From the NCBI RefSeq assembly GCF_027596085.1, contig NC_072457.1, forward strand, positions 28,870,787 to 28,934,786: a DNA stretch of 64,000 nucleotides, written 5' to 3'. This DNA is from Anoplopoma fimbria (lineage: Eukaryota; Chordata; Actinopteri; Perciformes; Anoplopomatidae). The translations under genes were made by a program, and so were the position numbers. Each line of letters starts with the position of its first letter. Position 1 is the first letter of the stretch. A model generated the notes under the pieces. That model was not told the DNA's origin, did not search any database, and was given only the letters and a program-made list of their open reading frames with translations. Positions 1 to 19,200 of this stretch are shown here, one piece after another.

Positions 1-3000
1 AGCCCCTGAATCCAACCTCCACAGAAAAGCTCTGTTCTATCCTTTCCACATTCAATAACAAGCTCCTTGTACTTGGTGAGTTGCCTTTCGAAAGGCATCG
101 TCCTCCCAAGTGACTGTCAGCACCTGCAGGACAGCTCAGCAACATAGTGAAGGAATTTCAGTGGTTTCTTCAGATTACCAGCAGGTCTGTGATCCTTCCC
201 AATTCTCATGTAGGTGAATGTATTTTTTAAGGGCACAATCCCATAATAACCTGAGCAGATGGCTTGTAACAATGACCTTCAAGACTTGATCATTTCATCC
301 CTCCCCAGTGTCATGAAGCAGCTGCTCCAGTGCTAAACTTTGAGAACACATAGTGGACTCTCAGGCCCGACTTATGAAGCTTTAACAAGCAGGAATGTGC
401 ACTGTGTCAACCAAGTATGGGCTTCTTTTCTGTCAATAATTGGTACTAATCTAATTCATGTGTTTCCAATAACACCTGGTATTAACATTTGGTATGTATC
501 GAAATATATTACTTGGATAATGACACCTGATCATGGCACTGTCACCTGGTATTACTAGCCATTCTCATTACATTGATTCCAATATCTGACCTGAGTCCTT
601 GACTGTGATTGGATGTCAAAATGCAAATTAAGTAGGTGGAGCTGGCGGGCAGGAGAAACAATGGGTGTATTTGGCTCTGGTTTGTGTTGTACATCATGTT
701 CCCTCCTTCTAATTAAATATCAGTATTGGAGAGAAATGAGGGAGATTCCTGACCGGATTCCAAATGTTCTTAATCTTGTGCGAATGTGCTATAAGCATCA
801 TTACCATTTAACTTGGGAGTTTGACCCTGTGCCGTGTCAACTATATGCTGTGTAGGCAGAGCAATCAAACAGGTATTGAACCAAGAGCAGTATTAATCAG
901 AAGGAGGAGAACACACAGGGTGGGCGGATGTGGCTGCCCGCCAGCTCACTGGCATTTTCAGTTTGTCTATACAGACATAAAAGTGCGCTGTTCTTTTACT
1001 CTACTTTTTTCTTCTTCTTCCTCCGTGCTCCCCGCTTTCCCAAAGGACGTAGGACATCGAGCTGGTTGACCAGATAGTGTATTGATCTATTGTCAGATTA
1101 GCAGAACAGCAACATATCAAGCAGCAGTTGGAGAGAGTACACAGCTCTTTTCTGCCCTGTCTGGCAGTGGATTGATTTAAAAGGTTGGTCAGAACTCACA
1201 GTAAATGTGTGGTCAAGCTCTCCTTTGTGCAATAAGCGACTGTGATGGCCAATGCTGTAATTTAGGCAGGTGTCAAAGCAGAGGAGGGGAGGAAAAATCA
1301 GAGGAAACGAGATGAGCAAGGTTTGCATGCCCTATACGGTAACAGTATGACACAGCATGAATCACAGAGGCATACAATCAACGTCGCTATCGAACAATCT
1401 GTTTTTGGAGTGTGCAGTTATTCCTTTATCATATGATAAAGGTCTGCGATAAAGGGAGAGCGGAGCAGGAGCTGCTGGGGACAAACACCTTTGAAATATT
1501 TCCATCAGATTGTTGGAACATTGACATAACTCAAACTGCAAGCTGAGGGAAAATGTATAAACTACACATACACATTCACACTCTGTAGTGGACTGCAGTT
1601 TTTCTAAAATGTGTGATTACCTCAGCAAAGTCCGCCTCCTAGTACTGCAAACTCCGACCGGGGGAAACAGTGGGGAGGGAGGAGAGAGGATGGAGAGAGA
1701 AAGAAGAAGGAGACATGGATTGTTGGATTAATGCCAAGAGGAAAGAGGAGACACAAAGAATTGTGAAGAGGACCAGGAGGTTGTAAACAGAGGGATAAAG
1801 ACGGAGACGGAAGAGCTGGCCAATAAAGGATTTCACAGAACAGAGGTCCTGTTAAGCTCTCTGAGAGCTTCAGTGTCTTGTTTATTTCATGGACACAACA
1901 CACAGAACCCAAGGAAAACACACTGTGGATGGCTCTATTTGACAACAGACACATATATTTAATGGTACAACTACCAGTATTTTGCTGGTTTAGTTAAAAT
2001 GGGTGTACCGATATCAGTTTTAAATCCAAAAGTCTGTAGGACGAGCCATCCCAGAATTTTCCCTTTACCCATTGTGGTCTGGCATATCTATTGATGAACT
2101 AGCCTGAGAAGAAGGCTAAACTCAGACATCACAATGAATCTTTTGTAGCTTATGCAAAAAAAAAAACAGGTTGACAAACCACCGCTGTTAGCTATCATAA
2201 TCAATCATTTTACGAGTTGAAATGTTTCACTTTTTGACCAGTTATTCAATGTATTATGATGGCTTTAATCGATTATTTTACTGAGTCCCTGGAAGTGATG
2301 GATCTACAGAGAATTATCTTATAAATCTGCAGCTTTCCAATGTTTAGCTGTTCGTTATTGCTTTGTGTATTACTCTTTACTGTATTTAGATATTTCTTTA
2401 TTCTACCCGTTTATAATTGTATTTGTTTTATCATCTCTGTGCCTCTTACTTTATTGAATTTCCTAATGACTCTGCTGCAAGCACAATTGTCAGAACAATA
2501 AAGATAAGACTTGAATGCACAAGCAAAATGTCTGTGAAATATAACCGCTCAAAAAATGATATTTGAAAGAACTGTATACGTGATTCTATTAAGCTCAAAC
2601 ATAGCAGCAAAATCTATGCAAAGGCTGGGATTGCAATGAGAAAACAACACAGCTGACAATGCAGTCTCTCGTGCATTGTGACATCTTGTTTGTGTAGTAA
2701 AGACAATTACACCAAAATGACAACAGAACGCTCAGCCAACGGATTAAGCGGCCACCGCAGTCTCATGACTCTGATGCCTGCTGGCATTAAAGATGGGCCC
2801 GCGTGTTCTGAAAATAGACAAAGTGTGGCATCCGTGCCAGGGGAAACAACTTCATTATACATGTACAGCCTTGTGTCCCAGAAGAGCGTGCATCATAGGC
2901 TGAGAGTTAAGAGCAGTCGCCAGCTGATTCCCCTTGGTGAGTGCTAACCTTGAGGCAGTCCCCTTGACGGCCATATCTGCATTCATCGCACACGGTTCCT

Positions 3001-3205
3001 TTCTACTGAGTGTCATGCCAAGCCAAAACTGTTCTTATGTGTATTTTGACCGGGCAACATTCAGTCTTTGTGGTGACAGAAAGCTTTCACACAATCAGTA
3101 TTCAAATTGAATTCAACATCCTATAAACTGGTGTTGTATGGGTGTGACTGTTTGCCATAACAATGAACTGGCTGTCTTTCTCCTTCTCTCTATTATCAAG
3201 CAAAC
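1..3205. other. no gene seen; AT-rich intergenic DNA
   Basis: The ORFs here are short, mostly overlapping and unlike any family I know. The stretch contains a 20-bp perfect palindrome at 1423-1442. A possible LINE-like tail at about 2440-2515 resembles fish retroposon ends (a GAATTTCC-type start and an AATAAAGATAAGA-type finish). Confidence 0.6.
1423..1442. repeat. 20-bp perfect palindrome with GATA, E-box and GATA cores
   Basis: The sequence cctttatcatatgataaagg equals its own reverse complement. It holds two GATAA cores in opposite orientation around CATATG, and a third GATAAAGG follows at about 1449. It could be a binding site or chance. Confidence 0.6.
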
Positions 3206-3220
3206 ACACACACGCACACA

Positions 3221-3272
<52 letters not shown>

Positions 3273-3320
3273 CACACGCACACACGCGCACACGCACACA
3301 CGCACACACGCACGCACGCA
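3206..3320 (+). repeat. (ACGC)n / (AC)n compound microsatellite
   Basis: Tandem ACGC and ACAC units directly before a SINE. The alternating purine-pyrimidine pattern could adopt Z-DNA. Open frames through it on both strands are repeat artefacts. Confidence 0.97.
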
Positions 3321-3540
3321 GGGCGGCTGTGGCACATGAGGTAGAGCGCTTGTCCCGTAACCACAAGGTTGGTGGTTCAAACCCCTCTACCGGCAACATG
3401 CCGAGGTGTCCTTGAGCAAGACACCTAACCCCAAGTTGCTCCCCGGGCGCTTCATTGCAGCCCACTGCTCCTCCGGGATGGGTTAAATGCAGAGAAATAA
3501 TTTCCCCATTGTGGGACTAATAAAGGCTTAAAAAAAAAAA
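3321..3540 (+). mobile_element. tRNA-derived SINE, near full length
   Basis: The head reads like a tRNA with an internal RNA polymerase III promoter: an A-box-like stretch near 3329-3347 (GGTAGAGCG core) and a B-box-like GGTGGTTCAAACCCC near 3371-3385. The body has the familiar fish phrase CCTTGAGCAAGACACCTAACCCC, and the 3' end is a poly(A) run. This is a retroposon and not a functional tRNA gene. The named family was not resolved. Confidence 0.85.
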
Positions 3541-6500
3541 GGGTTTCTTCACACAGCTATATATAGGGGAATGAAAATCCATGGAAAGGATAACCAGATT
3601 TAATATTATATCATGAAAGGATAAAGTCTATGTGGATGTATTGAACTTTCAACAATAAGGCTTCCAACAATGTGTTCCTTTAGCTTTCACATTGCTCACT
3701 AAGTCACCGGGCTGTCTGACGGATACTGAGGGAAAGAAATTTATCTCTATGGACTGTATAGGATAACTTGAAAGGAGTGACAATTTAGATTTATAAAACA
3801 GTCACGGTTGCACTGCTTGACAATGAGAGTTGTGAATTTACTCTCTTTTTATGTTATTACTCATTGAAATCGCAGACAAGCAAGAATTCAGCTCAGCCTC
3901 ATAATTCAGTTTAGATTGAATGCATTCATTGTTTTCCAGCCAAGAAAAAGCTCAGGTTGATAATTCACACTGAAACATTCCAACTGAAGTAACATAACAT
4001 AATAAAATAAAATCATGTTCCAGGTATCTACACGATAGATGTCGGATTTATTGTAAAGCAGCATCAGAAGAAAACAAAACAAACATTTTAATGAAACTAA
4101 TAAAGTAGTTACTTTGCAAAAAAAACCTCAGTGTCAGTTTTTTGACTTTTGATTCTCAAGTCTGGATTGGATTTTTTGTCAGAAATCCTAGTGTTGTGGC
4201 AACTTGTAGTCGGAGTAGGCTCTTTGTCTATTGTTGAGAAGATCTTGCTAAGGTGATTTTAAAGCTGCTCTAGCAAAACATTTTCGTATTAAGAAATGGA
4301 TCAAATGTGCAAGATACACATTCGAGCCACATTAAGGAAGATACATGTAGTCTACTTATTACATTGAAGCGTATACAAAAGGGCAGCGTACAATCTGTGT
4401 ATTTACTGATGATTATCTATTATAAAAAATGTATAATCCACATTTGGCCAGTAATGCAATGCTTCATATCAATAATTAACAATACTGCAATACAACTGAC
4501 TGTCCTTATGAACTTATGTGTTAAATGTAAAAGTAATTGGTTACTAAAACCAAACATTAAAAGCAAAAATGTGAAGAAAACATGTTGAATAAATAAAGAA
4601 AAATTTAAATTTTGAAAATGCAAAATCAAAACAGGAATAAAAAGTTTCTCAAAGGCTTTCAGAACATGATAGAAACCTATAAAGTGCAAAACAATGCATC
4701 CATATTTACAGAGTTCCCTTTAAGTCACTTTACATTTGTATCTCAGACCTGAGCAAAACTCTCTCAGCACTGGCAGTACTGTAGTCCACAAAACAAAGTG
4801 GGACTCCAGGAATATTTTTTTCACATCCATTTCTATGTAAAGGGGTTATCCAAAGATGTGTTCAATCTTAAAAGTAATGCACAGAGGGATATATCCTTGA
4901 AGATTTCTGCAGTGTATAAGTCTCAAGTTTAAGTTGAAACGTTTATTTATTTAACTTCTTTTAGATTAAAAAGATTTAGATGAGAGTGTATCTGTTGTGT
5001 GAGATGTGCAAGTGTGAAATACGTCGAATACACTTATAGTTTAGATAAGGTGTTAACCAATTGTGGGCTGTATTCATTCAATCAAATATTACAGCAGTGG
5101 TCATTGCAGACACACCTGGTGAAGATCTGCGCTGTATGGAGTGCACTTTTCTAGTTTAAACTTTAATTTAAACAATAATCACATGTTTTTGCTTCTACTT
5201 TTCCGTAACATAGCTTGTACGTAACATGTACTTCATATATTAAAACTCAAACTTATTTGGCGTAATATTATATCTTCAAAAATGAAAGTCGGTTGGTAAT
5301 ATTAAAGTTTAATTAAAATATCAAAAAAAAATCTTTTATCTAATTTTCAAACATGCACTGTCATCAGTCAGAGAATGAGGCTGTTTGCCGTAACTCCATT
5401 TTGCTCTTTTGACAGAGTATAACAGAGAATTAAAAAAACATTATTCTTCTGCAGTGGCTCAATGGCTAATTAAAGTCAATCTCTATTTGAAAACGTGTGG
5501 GCAGTCTACCTCCTCTAGACTCCTTGCAGATTCAGTGCAGTAGCAATAAACAGAAAGTGGAGAAAGAATTGTCAGTGCATGCTGAAAAACAACCAGAACT
5601 GGATCATGTTACTTTACAAAGATTCATCTATTCCAGAGTAAACAGCAGCGTCTACAATCATTTTTATCCCCTCTCATAATAAAGAATACGATGGCCAAGG
5701 TTAAGTCTGTCATGACCATAGATCAGTGTTCTGTGAGGGGTTTGAAAAATATGACTCTGCCTTTCAACATGGACACCTCTGATAATAATCTAACAGTTTC
5801 TGCTTGATCAATGAATCAAAACGCTGCTGTGTTGAGAAGGGTACATATGTAGCTTGTTCTTTTGTATTTTCAGAATCTCAGATACAAATAGTACTGTAAT
5901 ACCATCCCGATCTCATTCCCAACTTGTCACATATGGACACTACAAATGCGTCTACAAATGTTATTAACATTTAAGTTTCTTTGTATGGAAACGTAATTTA
6001 AAGGAGACGGGGCTGCCCCTTGGAGTAACTTTCTAACGCACTGGCTAGACCTACACGTCTAACTATGAAGCTCCACTAGGTTCACCGTAAACACGTGATT
6101 TACGCAGTGAATAAAAAAAAAACTTGGTTACGTCTAGTCAACAAAACTACTTGATGTTTAGGAGAAGATTGTAATTTTGGTTAAAAATAAGTTACGTAAC
6201 ATTTAAATCACTCTGTTTGTTTGACCAATCCATCCTCCCCTCTCACTCACACTAAGTGAACTTATAGATTTTTATACTAACACCAGACTCCCAGAGAATT
6301 TGCTGTAACATTGCCATGGATTGGTTTACATTGGAGTTATTTGAAAGCCCTCATACAGACACTAAAGGGTGCCTTATGCATCAATATCAGACGCTGACGG
6401 CTGTGACAAAACGTCAGTTCTTGATGCTCTGGGAATGAGACTGTGCTGGTTATATATGTGGTTGTGTTATCTTCAAAAAATAATTATTTTCTCATGCTAT

Positions 6501-6743
6501 TATACCAATCAACACTGGAGGCCTTGTTTCTTTCTGGCAATACATATGCAGCATGTTATTGTGACTGGTGTTGGAACTGATATGTCTATCATTGTGTCTC
6601 TCATGACACGTAATGACAACAATATTATGCTAAATACTAAGTTGCAATTATAATGTATAGATCACAGCACAGCAGAAAAGAGCCCCAGCATGGCAACAAT
6701 GTTCCCTTGTCAACTTATAATTGCTGTAACATGATGTATTTCC
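3541..6743. other. no gene seen; AT-rich intergenic DNA
   Basis: A-rich and T-rich runs with short ORFs only. I recognise no exon, RNA gene or mobile element in this stretch. Confidence 0.55.
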
Positions 6744-6995
6744 GGGCTGCACGGTGGTGTAGTAGTTAGCACTGTCGCCTCACAGCAAGAGGGGCCCGGG
6801 TTCAATTCCCAACCTTCTGTGTGGAGTTTGCATGTTCTCCCCGTGTCAGCGTGGGTTCTCTCCGTGGTTCTGGTTGCTTCCTCCCACAGTCCAAAGACAT
6901 GCAGCTTAGGTTCATTGATGACTCTGAAATTGCCCGTAGGTGTGGATGTGAGTGTGAGTGGTTGTCTGTCTCTATATGTCTGCCCTGTGATAGGC
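6744..6995 (+). mobile_element. tRNA-derived SINE with LINE-like tail
   Basis: A tRNA-like head (GTAGTTAGCACTG as A box; GGGTTCAATTCCC near 6798-6810 as B box) is fused to the widespread fish tail that includes GTTTGCATGTTCTCCCCGTG and CAGTCCAAAGACATGCAG. The 3' tail is cut short near 6995. Tail-only copies lie near 27.2, 40.7 and 43.0 kb. Confidence 0.85.
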
Positions 6996-7421
6996 CTTTA
7001 TTACTATAATCAAACACATTAAAATGCTAATTCAGGAGGAGTCCTGGTGGAGTGTCTTGGTGGATGTGTCTGGCCCTTGTCGGTTAACATCTGGGTTGAA
7101 CTACGAGCTCATACTGTTACAAAGCTTCAATCTCCTCCTCTGCCCTGTGTTCTTGTCTGACTTGAATATACTGCTTGGCAACCTGTGGAATTGCTGTAGA
7201 AAGCTAGATTTCATTCATACATTAATGATAAAACCTTATTCTCATTGTTTATTCCTAATTCACTGGTTTTATACAGAAACAAATTCTGCCTCTGAGGGTT
7301 TGCTCTACTCACTGTGCAACAAACATATTGCATTAAGCAGCTTTTTTTAACTGTATGTTTAATTATAAGCCATTCTAGAAGAATGGCTCTTGGGAAGTCT
7401 GCCTGTCGGTCAGTCAGTAGG

Positions 7422-7866
7422 TGTCACGGATGTGGTGTGGACCAAAAGCAGTACGACCAGGAGACAGATAAAGTTCTGGAGCTTTATTTAAAGCTGAGCA
7501 CACAGCAGACAGACAGGCAGGGTCAGACTCACAGTGGGAAACAGGCAGGGGATCAGGCAGACGGAAACCAGAGGAAGCGGAGGATAAACTCGTGGTCGGG
7601 GACAGAAGGCTAAGGTGGCTAACCGAGGCAAAGGCAAGGTAGGGGAATCCGGTGGTCGGGGCAGGCGAGGCAGGGAAGTCCAGACAGGCAGGGTCGGCAA
7701 CGGGAAATCAGTCCACGGGAAATTGCTGGAAGGTCTGACATAAATGCAACGAACGATCTGGCAGTGAGTGTGTGTGAGACTGGGGTTTAAATACTGCAGG
7801 GTGTAGGTGCAGCAGAGTGAGCAGGTGAGAGTGATGGTGCTGATGAGGTGGGCGTGGCAGACAGGT
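7422..7866 (-). mobile_element. partial LTR, minus strand, same family as 47382-47931
   Basis: Read on the minus strand, this ends in CCGTGACA, has AATAAAGCTCC near its 3' end, a TATTTAAACCCC box, and long stretches matching the copy at 47.4-47.9 kb. Translated similarity is also plain, for example HPPHQHH then LLTLLHLHPAVFKPQSHTHS in both. About 115 bp at the LTR 5' end present in the other copy is missing here, so this copy is truncated. Confidence 0.75.
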
Positions 7867-7869
7867 ACT

Positions 7870-13888
<6,019 letters not shown>

Positions 13889-14135
13889 TTTCATCAATAC
13901 GTTTAGTGCTGATAAGATTAATCAACTGATTAGTCTATTAACAAGAAAGTATACTCTTTTGATAATTGATTAATCATTTAAGTACCTTATCAAATAAAAA
14001 TGTCAAACAGTATGGTTCTAGGTGATTTGCAACAATATGAAATCTTATGGACAAAATTCTCAATTAATTATACAAATAAAACATACAAATAACAATAATA
14101 ATGCATTCATCAATAATCTAAATAATCATTAGTGG
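13889..14135 (+). repeat. likely interspersed repeat fragment (ATTAAT-rich fish type)
   Basis: Phrases such as AATCAACTGATTAGTC and TTTTGATAATTGATTAATCA, with a similar AATAATC end near 14113-14130, resemble a common fish non-autonomous repeat. The class cannot be fixed without a repeat library. Confidence 0.4.
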
Positions 14136-15732
14136 CGGACCTATCTTTACAAGACACGTTGAATTGCTGGATCTCTTCAGTAGCAGAGTTTGCTCATCCA
14201 TATTGTGAAAATCTGACTTTTCTGTTTGTGCCAGTTATGTGCTACTGCAGGCACTGCCAGAAATCTACTACAGTGGCAATCCCCTGGTTGCAAAGACAGT
14301 TTGCCTTTATGCCCCTTTAAACACATTTCAGATGAGAGGTTTATTGGCAGGTTCTTTGCTCTGCAGAGGGCAAGTCCAGTCCCTCGTTTTTAGGAGGAAT
14401 TGAAAAAAGAGCAGTAGTAGCATTGGACTGAACTGAACAGGAGGAGAGAGAAGCCCATTCAGCTAATCAGTAGTGTTACTTCATAATCATTTCCACTCCA
14501 AACATTTACATTGATTATCTCACAAACATTAAGGAGTAATAAACCCAGGAGGGCCTTCTAGCTACACACATAAAAACACGTGCCAGCAATTTCTTTAATT
14601 TTTTTATGCAAATGGTTCAGAGAGGAGTAACACATTTATTGTTATTTTACCCAGAGCGCTCTACATCTACTGCTCATGGGGTGAAGGAGCGAAAAACAGC
14701 AAAAATGCAGTTCTCTTCCAGTGAGGAGCGATCCATCTGCTTTCACACTGCTGAGGGATGTGAGGGAACAACACTGCAACAGGGGTGTTAATGTTCCATG
14801 TCACCCTCAGAACTTCTCCATGGGAGCCAGGAATGAGAGGCACGGACTGACAGTACTCCATGTACGACAACAGAGCCGTCAGAGTAGCCAGCTGAAACAC
14901 ATTCAATTCCAGAAAGCTTCTCAGGGGAGTATACTGTATTATCTGTGGGAATTATTAAGTATGGTTAAAGGCAAAGCCAACACTAAAATACTGTGACAAG
15001 ACAGCTTTTAGCAACCTAACACAATTACTTGGGCTGGCTGCACTTTTTCTTACAAGATGCACAGTAGATAATAAAAGGTCAGTGACACCAAAACAGTTCC
15101 AGTACACAGTGTAATTGGCTGTAAAAAGATCATAGAGCTATTTAAATAATGTTGCCAGAGTATGAAATAAGTCACAATATAACATTTTTTAAATTATAAA
15201 CAAAAGCATTTAATAAAGGAAGGAAGTTCGGGAACATAAAACAAATAAAGTAAATGTCAGAATTTGGAGTTAGGTCTAAAGAGCAAGTACTTCTTTGCTG
15301 CTGCAACATTCTGCACTGAGAAGAAGTAATTCTGGGAGAATACAATAGGTAACCAATTTTCCCACCAAAATCAGACTCAGTAGACTCAACAGATCATTCT
15401 GCAACTCCACTCCAAGATATCTGTGTGTGCAAGTCTTGCTTTCTCTCTCTTCTGGATTCTCTCTTTCTTGCTCTTATTGTTACTATTATTATTGCTCTCT
15501 GAACCTTTATGTAAAAGCCCAGCTACAAGTCCAGACGGGCTTCCCAGGGCTTGCTGAGAGTCATTTAGGAGAGACTGACGTGGAAGTAAACAAGGCAGGG
15601 TGAAGAGCGGTGGAAACAACAAAGAAACATCACAAATCTTCCACTCCAAACAACCCTATGAATTCAATACACATCACAGGATACCTATGTAGAGACATGT
15701 AAACGTATCTGTGAGTTAGACTGCTTATAGCC
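14136..15732. other. no gene seen; intergenic
   Basis: Only short, unrelated ORFs. No exon or mobile element recognised. Confidence 0.5.
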
Positions 15733-16255
15733 ATGCCAAAAGTCCATCATTTTGGTCCTGACTGAAATATCTCACCAACAATTGAATGGATTGCCATGAT
15801 TTTTTTAGAGGCATCTGTGTTCCTCAGAGGAGGAATCCTAATAACTCTGGTAATCCTCTGACCTTTTCCTGTAGAGCTACCGCGACTTTAAAATTGTGGA
15901 TTTGAGTAAAATATTAAAACAACTATTAGATTGATTGCCATGAAATTTGGTGCAAACATTCTTGTTCCCCTCAGCATGAACTACAATAACTGAAGTTTTC
16001 CCTTAACTTTCCATCAAGTGCCACCATCAAGTAATTATCATAATTTCCCCCCCAATATTAATGTTTATTACTAAATACCTGCAGCCTCAGCTGTACTTAG
16101 TACAAATCAGTCAATGTTAGCATGCTAATATGCTAAGCTCAGATGGTGAGCTAAGTTTAACATAGCTGCTTAACAACAGCATGTTAGCATGCTGACATTA
16201 GACACGAAGTAGACTGTCTCACAGAGCCACTAGCATTCCTGTAGACTCCTCGTCT
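15733..16255 (+). repeat. unclassified teleost interspersed repeat, plus orientation
   Basis: Carries hallmarks of a very common fish repeat: TTGGATTGCCATGAAATTTGGT-like phrases repeated twice, CCCCTCAG(G/C)ATGAA, CAGCCTCAGCTGTACTT, then GTTAGCATGCTAA motifs and CACAGAGCCACTAGCAT. Related pieces lie at 38.9-39.25 kb (minus) and 42.6-42.85 kb (plus). No coding capacity is seen. Confidence 0.7.
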
Positions 16256-19200
16256 TGTTATTATGTTTATTTTCACGATCATTTGCAGTATTGCTGTCCC
16301 CATAATGAACCAAAGGCTCTAGTTTGCACTTCAAGTGATAGTTTAGTCTGCTTCAGGTAAGTGGAGACCCAACTGTGGTGTTGATACCTCTATAACCCTT
16401 AGTTTAACGAAAGTATTACATCCATATTCCAAAAAATAATTGGTGAAGGGTCTACGACATTTCCATATAAATATTTTGAGAAGAGAGAATTGTCCATTGT
16501 CTAACAATATTTCGGCAAACTGGTTTGCATTATCCTTATGTTTAGATTATGACTCTCTCTTTATTAGAGAGAGGAGCAGAGCAACAGAACAGCTGCTTAC
16601 CACATCTACTTTAAATTGTCAGCTTACGCTTGAATTTTGTGTTTTCCTTTACAAAAATAAGGGCATTTCCACTGAAAAATAATGCGGAAGAATTCCAAAG
16701 AATCCAGGAAATGAAGTGTTAATGACCAACTTTTCTTAGGGAGGATCCCCAGATATACTTTGCAAAAAAATTGTAAACGTTCTGGTTGAGATAGAACTTT
16801 GAAAAAAGAGAGAAATAGAGGGACAGTGCAGTACAACTTTATATTATTGAAACTGCAGGGGCTTGTTTGCAAGGAAATTAATAAACAGAGCAGAAAGATG
16901 CATAATCACATCTTCAAATGTAATTATTTTTAGCTGCACATGCATCCTCCTAGGACACCACACATTTTATACTGGGTATAAGAGCCTGTATTAACGTACA
17001 GACACATTAAACTGCATGGCACACGGGTTTTACTGTATCCCTCTGGCTGTTTGTTTGTCTGTTGCCTTTAGAAACCTATTTTACCTCGAGCTGCAGACCG
17101 AAAGTTAATAATGTTTTCAGAGCTGGAAACAAACTATGATTTTCCAAGCTACCTGCTGTGGAAACAATTCTCCCATGGCCACAATCATCACAGACATGAA
17201 ACAGAGATGATTAACACACACAAACACACACATAACAAATGTGACAAAATCTTCTCTCATAATTCCAGCTAAGCGCCGACTCCTAAGTGTAAAAGAGATA
17301 CAAGAGCAATTGTTAAACGACTTTTAAAATGTAAAAACACATGCATGTGGTCAGATGGGAAGACAGAGCCAAAGACTCACACAGACATGGAGCAGCCTGT
17401 TTGCTACGGTGGAGTGGTTATTTGGGTTATGACCAAATAAAAAAAATGTATAAAAACATTTTATTTGTCAAATTTCTCTTATTGTGGTGACTTATTTCAT
17501 ATCTGGCATCATTTCGATAACTCCCATAAAGTGATTTTTATATAGTCAACTAGCACGCACGCTATTGCAAATACAGAAATAAACTGTACATGTTAATTGT
17601 AGCTGCTTGGTTATGATAATACTGATTGGTGGATATTCCTGATACATGTATGTTTTTCTCCACAGGTGGAGGTATGTTGACGTTGTGTAAGTCCTATTAG
17701 GGTTCAAATATTAGAAGAAAAAAACAAATAAAGTAGTGGAAATACAGGAATATCTATGTTTATGTTTTCAATTGTTGCGTTTGTCTCAGCTCCTTGCAAC
17801 CTTTTGTCCATGATTGTATGTCTTCAGTTTTACAGTATTACTGTGGGGTTTGCCACAGACCAGTGGCTGACACAGTCATTTTGATGTGACAATGCACACT
17901 GTTGACACACAAAGATTTAGACAGATATATCCTGTTCCAAATGAGCACAGGTGAGCTGGTAACAGTCAGTCTGGGACTTTAGATTAAGATAACTGGGGAC
18001 GAACAGACCAGAAGCACAAATACACACTAACATGGGCAGCATAACAACACCTCTCCAGTTAAAGCCTGATGTGTGACTGTGAATGAATGAGAGAAACAAA
18101 AAGAGAGAAGAGTGTAATAAAAAGGGAAAGAGAGAGTGATAGAGGGATCAGTGAAAACATGGACATCCACAGTGGTTTACAAGGCAGCAGAGGGACCATA
18201 ACTACACCATTAAGGATCAAAGAAGCACATCCCAACATCTAAAATATGGGCATGTGTGTGTGTGTTTGTGTTTGTGATGTTACCCACATGGTGTGTGTGT
18301 GTGCGTGTGTGCGTGTGCGTGTGCGTGTGTGTGTGTGTGTGCGTGAGATAAATAGGTTATTTTCCCCTTTCTTTTGCCTTCATCTTAAATCCAAAAGTTG
18401 TCCTAAAAGCCTTCAAAGACTTGCACTTCAGCTCTTTCTGACATTGAGGACATGTAATGTGGCCCTTTAGGCTCATGCAAAACACGATCTATTTCTCTTA
18501 AAAAATAATATCAAGCTTACTCATAATTGTACTGCAAGTTTAAGATAATGAAGACTTGTAGCACTATGGGGACAATGTTATTATGAGTGGGAACGTGCAA
18601 GTGCGCGAGCAAAAAGGTGAAGTAATTCACATCCAGCTGATGGTTCCATGCTATTCTTCTGTGCGATTGTTGGTGGTAATTCCCCAACTACGGGGTGAGG
18701 AAAAAGACTGCAAGCAAGTAACTATGGTTGTAAACAATGAAAAATGTTTGATGCAGAATATCAGCAGAATGGGAAGAACAGTAAAACCTCCCACCTTGCA
18801 GTCACATGATATAAGCAGCCCAAATGTATTACTTTAGCTGTGTTCTGTCCAGATACAATAAAACCGTGAATATCTTCTTTTAAATTAAATTAATCGATTG
18901 TGTTAGTGTTGATTTTGGACATCATAGATGGAGGTTGTTGTGCCACACGTTAATATATAGTTCTGCAGTTATTTTCGCGTGGGAGATTGACACTTCCTAA
19001 TATCTCTGTCTGTGAACTACAACCCGGAGGCTGACTAATTCATTCCAGTGGCCCTGATTACAGTTTGAACAATATAGAAGATTCCTCAAAATGTTTTAAA
19101 TGTCTTTGCAAATGTTTTATTAAGGAGGAAATGCATTCAACACACTTTAGTTGTTGTGAGACATCAAGGATACGCACAACATGTTTGTTTACTAGATAAA

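Noticed and set aside
3321..3400. Possible tRNA gene
   Set aside because: Only A- and B-box-like promoter pieces of a SINE; no cloverleaf with acceptor pairing, and the body and poly(A) tail follow. The same applies at 6.7 and 35.5 kb.
17641..17690. Possible short exon between an acceptor-like CTCCACAG and GTATGT
   Set aside because: The span is only a few bases and there is no neighbouring coding sequence to splice to.
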